Shown here piece by piece: positions 31,990-43,203 of a stretch of DNA of 64,000 nucleotides. The number at the start of each line of letters is the position of its first letter. Positions within the stretch are counted from its first letter, which is position 1. A program made the position numbers and the translations under genes. The stretch is from Puccinia triticina (Eukaryota > Basidiomycota > Pucciniomycetes > Pucciniales > Pucciniaceae): the NCBI RefSeq assembly GCF_026914185.1, contig NC_070566.1:1922001-1986000 (forward strand), given 5' to 3'. Below the pieces are notes generated by a model that ran no database searches, was not told the origin of the DNA, and was given only the letters and a program-made list of their open reading frames with translations.

Positions 31990-34900
31990 ATGCCGCCGCC
32001 GCCTGAGCAGGAATTACGACAACTCCAGGAAACAGAAATCGAGGCCTTACGCGGTTCGTGCGCCTTTCTCCACTTTCCTTGATCGAACTCTTTGGGGAGT
32101 CTGACGGCTGATGGTTGTACATACCTGGCCATTCTTAGCCATATTTTGTGAAGACTTTGAGCAGATCCGCACGCGGTCAGCTGCCAAGGTACCAGATGGA
32201 CCCATGGCTTGAGATGAAAATTAGGTCATTCGTGGATAGATTGTTGCTAACATCCTTTCAATTTGACGTTACGCGGATTTCTGCTCGCTAGACTCTTGCT
32301 ACCCCCTTTGAGTTCAGACTCAAGCTTCGGGCGGAAGAAGTCGAACTCCAAGATCGAGTCAGGATTAACTTACGTGTAAGGGGAGTCAACGTGATCTTGC
32401 CTGAATCAATGGCACTCTTACTCATCCTACCAGATGGACTCGTGATAACAGGTTTCCTCGCCTATATCCCACCACTCGGCCCACTTTGGTCCTTGAAGAT
32501 GCAATTGGACTTTCTCCAGCGCAGCTTTCGGAACTTCAAGAACAACTTGGCGCCAAAACTAGTCAGCTTATCGGCTCAGAGATGATGTATGAACTGGCGA
32601 CCTTTGTAGCCGAGTTTATTACTGAGCACAACACGACCATACCACCCAACGACCACCTGTCACTCATCGAGGAGAGAGTGAATCGAGTAACAGAAGCTGA
32701 ACGCCAACAACGACTGGCCATTGAAGCTGAAAATGCACGGCAATTGACTCTCAAATCTCATGAAGATCTTGAATTGGCAAGACAAATTCAAAAGGATATC
32801 GATGACAGACATGAACTTCTGAAGCGCGAACGGGAGAAAGCCAATGTCAATACAAACAATCAGCATGATATCAAGTCGACGGCACGTCTGCCATTCGGAA
32901 ATCTAATCGAGATTCCACTCCCCACAGGTCCATTGAAAATCCAAGTTGGCTTTGAAGTTCTTGATGGATTCCTCGGGAGTGTCTATCATGTTCAGGTATC
33001 CAACGTTGGACCGGCTCAATTGACTATTGTACATCCACATGGTCGCTATTATCATACCCAAGGCCAGAAGATGCTATCAAAAGTCGCTAGCGATCTAGAT
33101 ACCCTTCGGAATATAAGTGACCCACATGTCCAATCGATTTACGGTTCTGAACTGGTAGGAACCAAGTTGACAGTGGTTAGCGAATCTCTTCCTGGGAACT
33201 CTGTGCGTGATGTCTTGGATCAATGCGGTCCTTTCAAATCGGAAAAAGCATTGGATTGCTTAGAGCAGATTTTAAGCGGATTGAAGGCTATACACCATGC
33301 ACATCTTGTCCACAGAGGTAGTCATTGACTCGCTCTCTTCTAAAAAATGTTGAGAGCGTCCAACTGAAATAATCAACTTTTCTTTTGATCAGTAATCAAA
33401 CCCGAAAACATTTTTATCTGCTCTCCCAAAGAACGAACCAAGAAGCCTGTGTTCAAGCTTGGCAATGTGTCATGGTTTCAACGACTTTGGGATCTGTGCA
33501 AATCCAACCCATTTTGCGAACTTCCACCTGATTCTCAACGACCAGATCTATGGTATGGTGAATCAATTCTTTTGTCAGCAGCTGAGAAGTTTTGAAGGTC
33601 TTCATGCATTTCGATAATCTGTCTCCTTTTGGGTTCACTCTGCCCACGGCCATCACAAGGATTCACCCCAGTAAGTCGTTAAACATCTCCCTGGATATGA
33701 CCGTACCATTTATTAATCTAGTATTTTGGGGTCTGTGCCTTTCCTCAGATACGCTTCGAGATCCATTGGCTTATGATAGAGAACGTGACCTGTTTGATCT
33801 GGGGGTGACATTTGCTCAGATGCTATTTGGTGAACTTTGGCCCAAATGGGACTCTCCAATCGTTTTCCTTCACAACTGTGAGTAAATTAATCAGCCGGTG
33901 ATTTTTTTTTTTTGTAAGACACAAGATATTAACAATTGACCCTCCACATTTATGAAAAGTGCCTGTTGATTATCCGTCAATTTTTCGAGAGCTGCTGGGA
34001 AGTTTGCTCCTCAACAGTAAGAAAAACAATGCACAACATCTACTGGATAAATTGTCAAATTTCAAAAGAATGACAAAGGAAAGTAAGTAATCCCTTGTGG
34101 CCTTATCGATGGCGCAGCTTGAAAAGATAAACACTGCATTTTACCAGTTTGCTCAGCTCCAGCACGTCCTCCATCACATGGCCAGAATTGGGAAAAGCCT
34201 GCGAATCAGGTTGTGCCACATGGAGTGTTTTGGCAACCTCAGGGCACCACGTACTCTCGATACAGAAATGACTTCGAAGAAGTAGAGTTTCTAGGTGGGC
34301 TGCCAGCAGACAAACAAAAGCCGGGGTACTAATAAGGACGATTGATACCAACCTTACAGGTAAGGGCGGCTTTGGCGAAGTTTTAAAGGCTCGAAATAAG
34401 CTCGACAATCGATTCTATGCAGTTAGTCGGTCTGCTGGCTTCTTCAACCCGATCTGCAAGATCGATTTAATTTCTTTCAATCACTGTCAATCAACCACAG
34501 ATTAAGAAGATTTCCCTGCCCACGGATCCTCGAGAAGAGACCAAAATCCTTAGAGAAGTCACCATCCTTTCCAGGTTCGTCACATTAACAAATTTTATTT
34601 TCACAATGTCTCATGAGCACCTTGTGCTTTTTGGGGCATCGATTCACACAGGATGTCACATCCACACATTGTGAGATATCATGCGTGTTGGATAGAGGCA
34701 ACCACCATACCCCCGAGCTCTAGCAACTCAGAATTCAGCCAAGTCAGCAGCGGTATCCAATCCTCTGAACTACAGACCGTTGGACGTCTCTCGTTTTCTC
34801 GCCCAAATTCAGATAACGACGGCGAGAGCGAAGACTCGCAGACTTCCGGTACCAGTAGTAGCGTCGATGGGGGCGACAATGCCACAATTCACGAATTTCA

Positions 34901-37900
34901 ACTCGGCCTTGACGACATGGATTTCTTGTCTATCCATCATGGTGATTCGATGCCAAGCATCCGGTTTGGAGATTCTAGTCAATCTCAGTCAATGTGCATG
35001 GTCAATTCAACCAGTCGCACGGCCAGTGATGATGCTACGCCCTCTCCTGATAATAGTAAAGGGTCTCGAGAAGCCGATAAGTTTTCGATCAGAAGAATGC
35101 GTAAGTAGCTTCTTTCTCAGTCGCACAAAGTGTTACAAATTCTAAACCACTGATATATTTTTGTAGTTTTCATGCGTATGTGCCTTGTATTAATGCTTGA
35201 ATCTCCCAAGATTTCGTACTGATTTTGCTCATTTGAGCCAGAGATGGAATTTGTCGATAGGTAAGCAAACCCATATTTTTTTATTGTTTAACATCCTAAT
35301 GATGACGAAGCTCTGTTTTTCAAAAGTCTCACTTTACGAGAGGTCAGTCCTTCATGTGGCGTACCAACCCCAACTCAGGTGTTCATCTCATGTCAGATAA
35401 TTTGATTCTTGGTGCACCTTTTAGGCGATAGATCAAGGTATCGAAAGTGATCGCCAGATTTGGAGGATTTCGCGCCAGATCCTTTCTGGCATGGCGTACT
35501 ATACATCGCTCAACGTAATACATCGCGATTTAAAGCCCAGTAACATCTTTTTGGATGTCCAGGTACGGTCATATATATTCTTCTTGTTTCCCCTTAGTAA
35601 GCGCAAGTTGACTAGGCAACTTGGACATCGCAGGGAGAAGTGAGAATAGGAGATTTTGGTATGTGTTCATTGAGCAATACCTTCGTGAAGATTAATTGAT
35701 TACGGCCTTTTTCAGGTTTGGCTGTCAATCAAAATGGGTTGGAGGTGGAAGGGTCGTGTGGGCCCATGCCTATGAATGCAGAACTTACCTCAGGCGTTGG
35801 AACGGCGCTTTACATTGCACCTGAAACTGTTGAAGCTCGTCACCTACGGGCCAAACATCTGGAAAAAATTGACATTTATAGCTTTGGTAATTCCCGCTAC
35901 ATTCTACCCACTTTCGTTGCGGAAATCTGATGATGGCATTTCGATGAGCCGCCAGGGATTGTTTTGTTTGAAATGTTCCACAGAATGAAAACTGTTCACG
36001 AGCGCATACAAATTATCAAGAATTTGAGGAGTGCAGAAATCCAGTTTCCCTCGAACTGGAACGACGAACCGAATGGTGTCAAGACTAGGTTTATCGGTTA
36101 ATCAAGGTGTTAGAGATGGATTTGAACTAATGTAATTTCTCTTCCAACACCATCACAAGGATCATCAAATGGTGTCTTAATCATACGGCAGAACTTAGGC
36201 CATCCCCCACTGAACTGTTAAAAAGCAACTTATTCCCACCCCAGCCCGAAGATGAAAACATTGAAGAAATCACCCGGCTTATCTCACGACCAGGCCATGC
36301 TATGTTTCGACCCTACCTTGCATCCTTGTTTGATCAACCTCTACCCGACCGCATGTTCGTGCACGAAACACGCGCTACATCTTCCTGATGATAATAACTA
36401 ATACCATCTTCCCCCTCAATGTTTGTCTTCCCAGTCGTCGCGATTTTGCCTATGATTTTCACACGGCCGACACCTCTCAAAAGATATTGGACAACCCCTT
36501 CCGGACTTTGATCTGCGATCATTTGACTGAAAGGTTCTGCCTACGCGGTGCTGTCAATGTTGAAAGTCCTGTATTAGTGCCTTATACAGACATCGACAAT
36601 CCTTCCTTGGTCAAACTCTTGGACTCTGAAGGTACCGTCGTGACATTACATTTCGACGCCACAATCCCCTTTGCTAGGACAGTGGCCAGGGATGAATCCC
36701 TCATCAGATTGAAAAGGTTAGGCCCTTTTCCTTAGTTTACAACGTGAAAATTACATTTTTGTCTACAATCCGAGAACGTGAACCCATCAAATTCTTGCAG
36801 CTCAGGGCCAAGAAATGAACTCTCGTTGATGCAACTAGGAATTCCCTTGTAAATTCATTTCTAAGAGATGAATCCCGACTCAAATAGTAACTTGTCCGCA
36901 GGTTTAGCTTGTCTCCAATGTATCGTCAAAATCCAGCCGGAGGCCAACCGATCACAATACCAGTCTCAAGTTATGATATTGTTTCTCCTACTCGAACTTT
37001 AGCAGCGGAGTCAGAGTTAGCAACGTTTCTCTGTTTGTTAATGTGAAGCATGAAAAGTTCTTAATCTTTTGACTATTTGTAGGGTATTGCAGCTCACCGG
37101 TGAGCTTTCCTACCCCTCCCTAATACATATTCGCACAGTAACAAGAGCAACGTCATGTTCTCAATTTTGTGGTATAAATCATTCTCTTACATGTAATTTC
37201 CGATTCAGACGATGCCCTCCGATCGCTTCCGCTAGGTGGATCGTTTGAGCATGTATTAAGCCACAATAAACTATGGGATGCCATCTTTTTAGATATACCT
37301 GCACATCAACGCACGCCACTGCAAAGGATGATTGAAAATTACAACGCCACAAACTCGCCCAGTTGGTCTGAGTTATCAACTGAGTTGGCAGACAGTGGCG
37401 GGATATCAAAAACAACCCTTGATATCATTAAAAAGGCATTTGATATTCGTGGTAAGTATTTGCCAAACTATTTCCACATTTCTGCCCACTTTTCACATGA
37501 ATTGACTTGCCTTGTGAATTTAGGCAACATCGAGGTTTGTCACTTTTTCAACTACGTTGCGGGTGGCGAAGGGAAACTAAATCAAAGTCTTATTGTTTCT
37601 AGCTAGTCAAAGCGCATCTCCTTGGCCCTTCGTCTCCATCATACAATAACTTTCGCCTTCAAGAAGCCATTGATGATTTGGAAATAGTAATCAAGTTCGC
37701 CAAATTACTTGGAATGCAAGGGACCGTCGTTATTTGGCCTCTGTTGGTTCCTCAACACCGCGACCATTCGAATGGGGTCTTTTTTAATACCTGTGATAGT
37801 CGCAAAGGAAAAGTGTTGGCAGCTGGTGGAAGGTGACTGTCCTTTTCTCTTTTCGTGCTATTCCCTTGACTGAGGCGGATGTTGCTTCAACAGATTCGAC

Positions 37901-39157
37901 GGTCTCGTTCAGAAGTTGGTACCTCCTGGACTCGGGCAATCCCAATTAAGGAGTCATTTGGTTAGCGTGAGCTTGCACGTTTCGCGTCTGAGTCTTGCTG
38001 TTGCTAGGCATGTACAGATATCAAGCACTACCTCTTGGATGCCCCGAAGGTGCGATGTATACGTCATGTCGTTTGCGCCTGGTTTACTGAAAGACAGGCT
38101 AGAAGTAACAAGGGAATTGTGGGCGGGTGGGATCAGTGCAGACTTGGTTAGTGATCGTAAAGCTTAACACTCTCATTGGCTCCGCAGGGCTCAATTGGCC
38201 TGAAATGATAACTATTGGCTGCTTTTATCGTCCAAAAAGATGTACGATGGAGAGACACAATGGTCGTCTCCCGAAGCGGTCCTGCAAAGCTGCCGGCGGG
38301 AAGGAATAATATACGCTATCATTGTCAAAGCTCCTAATCCATACAAGGATCAAGTAGTCAAGGTGAAAAGTCTATCCCAAAAAACCGAGCACGAAAGTTG
38401 GTCATTGTGATTTGTTTCCTAGCCTTTTCAACTCTCGAAACTGATCTCTTTCTGAGTCTGATCTACAGTTCCTCTTCATGAACTATCAACTTGGTTAGAC
38501 AATGCCTTGCATGAGCATGCACGCTCTGAATCAGCAAGCGGTAGCTTGAAAGCCCTGCACGAGGGTCATGTCAGAATCAATCAGAAGACTAAATGGAACG
38601 CAGCACATCCAAGTCCTCTCATTGAGTCATCATCGCCTGGACGCGATTATTTCCTTATATTACCAACAGATGCTTCTAGGAAAACTAAGCACAAAGGTCG
38701 ACAAGCTGTATATGAGAGGGGTGAGTGCTATGTACGAAACTTGCCAAATATCAATCGCTGACCCATCATCGGCATGTTCTGCCCCACCTCTGCTCAGCCT
38801 TCGAAGCGATCAGCGATAAGATAAAATCACTACCCGATGTGCCAACATGTAAGGACTCGTTTTGTCTGGGCTTTTTATCGGTAATATCAGGCTACTTTTC
38901 TAATGGGTTGTATTTTTGCAGTTGTTTTGGATTTAGAGGATCCACCCTTCAGTAAACTCTTTCAAGATATTTCGTGGATTGAATCCGAAGAGGTTTATCG
39001 CAAACAAATAGTAGATCTAGTGCCAACTTCAAGGAAGGCTTACATATGGGAAATTCGTCACTCGATTCTGAATTACTGCTTTAAGAATACTTCTACAAAA
39101 ACACTTTGGATTTTCAGCTTGAGGACAAATCAATGCCAACTTTTAATCATTCCATGA
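31990..39157 (+). CDS. GCN2: GCN2-like eIF2alpha kinase, about 1,590 aa, ~31 exons
   Basis: Senses uncharged tRNA during amino-acid starvation and phosphorylates eIF2alpha. Domains in order: RWD (exons 1-4, EIEALR then IFCEDFEQIRTRSA), a charged coiled linker, a degenerate pseudokinase (33.0-34.1 kb, with PLAYDRERDLFDLG), the active kinase (34.1-36.3 kb: GKGGFGEV, AIKKI, a Ser/Asp-rich insert in exon 34652..35100, HRDLKPSNIF, GDFG, GTALYIAPE, DIYSFG), a HisRS-like domain (36.4-38.4 kb: YDFHTADTS, FDATIPFAR, AAGGRFDGL) and a C-terminal ribosome/dimer domain (38.5-39.15 kb). Phases agree at all junctions except exon 3 to 4 (32375 to about 32452), which is off by one nucleotide. Several exons are only 9-25 nt. 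Length fits the family (about 1,650 in yeast and human). Confidence 0.93.
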
Positions 39158-40517
39158 CTTGTCTTCTCCTTGTCGCATGTTGTTATTCACCCCCAGTCAA
39201 CACATTTATCCCCTCACTTGACCTGGATTTCTTATTAGCGGGACAATTCTCAAGATTAATGGTACATTTTTTCAAGTCTACTGCAATTCAACTTCCTGTC
39301 AAATTGTGCCAAATTCACCCCTGCGTACGTTGGCACGACTCCACAGAGCTCCACAGCCAACGTTCCCCAGGTAATCCGTTGAAATTTTCTCTCGACGGTT
39401 GCATAAACCGTTCGTGGCCCGTTGTCAGGCAAATAGGCGTCATGAGGCCCAACATTCCCTTGAAAGATTCCACTTGAACATCGTCACAAGTTCCAAGCCT
39501 TCCGGGGCTGTTCATGGAACAGCGGCCTCGCTCGCTATCAAGGCGGCATTGGGCAGGGGTATGTCCCCTGACTGAGTGACCCCGAACTTAACACAAGTCC
39601 CTCCCGTGCTCGCAGGGTGCGACTGCGAGCACCCTTCGCGCCTCCTCAGAGAGGAGTCAAGCTCGGATTGACCCCGACGTTGCACCTTGGACGCTCGAGG
39701 GCTGTGGGGCCAAATGTCCGAACTTAACAAAACCTGACCCTTTGCCGGAGGCTGCGGCGTCAGTCTTGCAATATCTCTCGATCGCTCTGGTTGTGGTGTA
39801 CCTATGTATTCTTGAATTCGCTCAAACTAACCACTCGACTCCGACTAGCCCAGAACTCCTGAACCTACTTTCCATGAGTTTCCTAGTGACAGGCAGATCT
39901 TAGCAACGGCTCCGGTCGACTAAACGATTGGGCTCCGAACCTGACCGTCTATGTTCACCAAGAATCAAGTTCTCGGATTCATACGATGCGAGCCGAAGAA
40001 ATCACCATATACACCGCTTGGCAAACTGATGGCAACACGATTTTTATGATGACACCCGAAACATCAGAAGCCAAAGGCCCAATAGCTTCTACCAGCTTCT
40101 ACCGCTGCCTTGGTTAGTAGTCACGCATCTCGGTGCCCCAAGGTGGGTTTCGGACTTGAGCAGCATGCGAATCAACAGCAAGCCGGCTACGGAACCCCGA
40201 ACAGCTGGGGGTTTTAGCCGTTTCACGCTTCATAAGACAGCTGCCCCCGGGCGGCGAAGGAAAACAACATCCCCCCCTGACAAACATTTTCTACATCGGT
40301 AATAAGTAGCTCTATTCTAATTTTGATCTTGATAATTCTTCAGAATTTTTACTGCCCTTGCGTTTGGTATTCCGATATCTATTTCATAGTGGAACATCCT
40401 TACAATATTTTCAACACTTGTACACAAATTGTGAAAAACCAATTGCACGATTCCCCAGTCTGATCCCCTTGCTTAACCTCAAAATCTACGTACAGTAAAA
40501 GCACTTTGAAAGTGCAA
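39158..40517. other. Intergenic repeat relics
   Basis: GC-richer patches resembling decayed retroelement or cassette DNA. CGAACTTAACACAAGTCCCTCC occurs at about 39582-39603 and a second CCGAACTTAACAAAACC at about 39718. A stretch near 40080-40260 (CTTCTACC duplicated, CAGCTGGGGGTTTTAGCC) looks LTR-like, but I could not find paired ends. No gene supported. Confidence 0.35.
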
Positions 40518-41635
40518 ATGGCTTTGCTCCGCCCATTAACGCGTTTTTGCTCTGGCTCTCTATTTTTTTTGTTTACCATATTCATGTTTCAAATGGTGGA
40601 TGCACATGCAGGGATCACAACACCACCAAGCTTGAACGTAAGTAAAGTTGATTCCTAAAAACCGAAACGTGGGAAATGATTTTTCTTGTTTTGAGCTGTA
40701 GCTTGACAAGGAATTCCTTCGCGAATGTGGAAAGGCGGCTTTTGACACAATCAAAGCACAGCCTGTGAGTACTTCATAGTACATACCAAACAAAATACTA
40801 AGCTGGTGAAAATAAATGAAGAGGAAGAAATGCAACAAGCTAACATTTTCTTTCTGTTATTCCCCCCCCCCCCCCCCAAACCTCTAGTTCAACAGCCAGC
40901 AAAGCTGGAAAAACAAGGCCCCTGGAAAATGCAAACAAAGGAGGTGTCAAGGGTTATTTCTCCAAGACCAGGTGAGAAGAAATGTATATGTATAGTGTTA
41001 GTATGGCCTATGAGGCTCATTTAGTGCATCACCTCCAAAGAATCTCTCACAGGTACCAAAGTTTTCACCCGGTCAGGATATTCCTGTGACAATTAAATTT
41101 GTGGTTCCACATGTGAGATACTTTTTCTTCTATTTTCACAAGTGCCATACAAATGATTTGCTTATGTGCCTTGAGCCAATTTTAAACAGGTGGGAAAGGG
41201 TAAACTTGTTCTTATGGACATGCAATCTGAAAGGCCATTTAAATTTCAGGGAAAAGATCTAATATTGAAAGATTTGGGTCCAAGATTGGGGGACAAAAAA
41301 AAATTTGGAGAAAGTATGAAAAAATCTTATTTCATCCTTAATTAGGTTGCCTGTTTTAACTTTTGAAAATTATAATATTGGAAAAAATTAGGTCAAACTT
41401 TTTTAGTCAAAGTTCCCCTTGACAAACTGCAAGACTCAAAAGTGTGCCAAAAGCCTGATAAATGTGCCATAGCAGTGAGTAAATGTTTAAGCTGTAAAAG
41501 GAAATTTCCCATTTATCATCTTTTATCTAATTTTAACCTCATCTGATTTTAAAACAAAAATTCTCATAGTTTCAATGGGAGGTGGGACCAAATGAAACAT
41601 ATGAAAGTTGTTCTTTGATACGCATACTCAATTGA
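40518..41635 (+). CDS. Secreted LPMO-like (histidine-brace) protein, paralogue 1, 194 aa
   Basis: Seven exons, 40518..40637, 40702..40764, 40888..40971, 41053..41112, 41190..41313, 41407..41474, 41570..41635 (585 nt). The N-terminus (MALLRPLTRFCSGS, then FFLFTIFMFQMVDA) is a signal peptide; predicted cleavage leaves His as residue 1 (HAGITTPPS). A second His follows a beta-strand (IKFVVPHVGKGKLVLMD), there is a CKQRRCQGLFLQDQ block, and the C-terminus reads FQWEVGPNETYESCSLIRI. In small fungal lytic polysaccharide monooxygenase-like proteins the mature N-terminal His and an internal PH(G/x)G His bind copper, and the ending QW...NxTYxSC is characteristic. Copper binding and any activity on chitin or plant polysaccharide are inferred. 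A tract of 17 C residues (40862-40878) lies in intron 2. Confidence 0.68.
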
Positions 41636-42582
41636 TAAGCAGTTGAACTCAAATCCAGCTTTGAGCTGAAGTCTTGATATTTTTTTGTAATTACAAGTCA
41701 ATTCAATAATAATAAATATACCAATTTACTTTGCGCATGGAGGAAAACTTGTTGTGATGGGAATTTCCATCAACACAAGGTAAAGACCCCCACTGCAAGC
41801 AGCCAGTACGTAAATATGAGGGAAGCTGTAAATATAAAAGGTCAGTAGATTATAATGAAACCCCACTCACTTATAATTCAAAGTAATTAGGTAGTCAGGT
41901 TTCTATGTGTAATAATCTGGGGGGAAAAATATCTCCAGAGGGAAGATTCCCCTCTTATATGGGGTAAATTATTTTTACAAACTGTGTTTTACAATGCCCC
42001 CCCATTGTAAAGTGGGGGCATCGTAAATATGTACAAAACCTCTTATTTAATTAGTTTTACAATTTATGTCATACCAACCACTCATTGTAAAGTGACATGT
42101 TGTAATGTAAATTTTGTAATTTTGCAGCTAGGATGCGGTGGCCTGTAATTTTACAGTATGCCATGTCACAATGCATGTTACAATGCATGTAAATATGTAC
42201 ATAACTTACCAAACAGTTAAGTTTACATCCCCTTCCCTCACAATGCCTCCGAGTCACCAGTTAAACTTACTTTGGGAAGCTTATATCTCCCCAGACCTAA
42301 CTAGGTTTTGACCCAACCACCATGCCACGGTGTGGAACTCCTACCGTGCCAGGCGGTAGGCAGAGCGTTGAGGGGATGGGTGCTGTTGAGGCTGCCCTTG
42401 AGGTGGTCCGGCAAATGAGATGAGGATCAAAAAGTGATAGCGTTGGGGGGGGATTTTTGAGAGACGACAGGGATGGAATACCGTCGGCGGTGGTTGGTTT
42501 GTTGAGGATCAGATGATGATGATGGATCAGGATCAGGGATAAAGAATCAGGAATAGTGCTGGGGATACTGCCAGCGGATCAG
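41636..42582. other. A/T-rich spacer with TTTTACAAT palindromes
   Basis: No gene. At about 41990-42035 ACAATGCCCCCCCATTGTAA is followed by AGTGGGGGCATCGTAAA, a local dyad. ATTGTAAAGTG and TTTACAAT words repeat to about 42260. Similar words fill 46490-46810, so both may be remnants of one MITE family. Confidence 0.4.
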
Positions 42583-43030
42583 AAAAGGGTGATGGAATTT
42601 CTCCTGGATCAGAGCAAGTCCCATGCCGTCCCATCCTCCAAGTTTGAACTCAAACTTGGACTCTGGGGAGTGACATGTCACAGGACATGTCATCACATCC
42701 CTAACTACAAAACAACACCACAAGGAGAGAAAAGAAAACACAACACAACAACAACCAACAGAAGAGAAGAAATAAAACAAACATGATGAAAGAAACCCAC
42801 ATGACTCATGTTTGTTAGGACCAAGAAACATGAAAAAGAGCATAAAGAGACAGAAGGGGGAAGGGATCTTGAAGGATATGTTGAGAATGAGGGGCTTGAT
42901 GAGAATCTTGAGGCTGAAGAGTCTTGCTGTTGAGATGTCTGATCTTGATGAATTCTGGATTTTGATGATCTTGAGGCCCTGTACCCATCTGGCCACCACA
43001 ACGGACATATAGGTTTCCCACGACCTCCCC
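42583..43030. repeat. LTR-like dispersed repeat, copy 1
   Basis: Contains AAGTTTGAACTCAAACTTGG, ACATGTCACAGGACATGTCA, CATCACATCCCTAACTACAA and, further right, repeated GATCTTGA/TCTTGAGG words. The same series in the same order occurs at about 51175-51545. The palindromic ACATGT(C)ACAGGACATGT start and the size suggest a Gypsy- or Copia-type LTR, but exact ends and target duplications were not resolved. Confidence 0.45.
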
Positions 43031-43203
43031 ATTCATTTTTTTCGCCTGGGATATCGATTTTTGCAAACCTTCACCCATCCATCAAGCTTGAAAGCTTATT
43101 AGCCTTCCTAATTACATACCCTGCCATCCAAAGTTCTACTATTACCCAAGATAAGCAATAAGCTTAATTATCACAAAGGCCATACGCGCATATCCACACA
43201 TTA

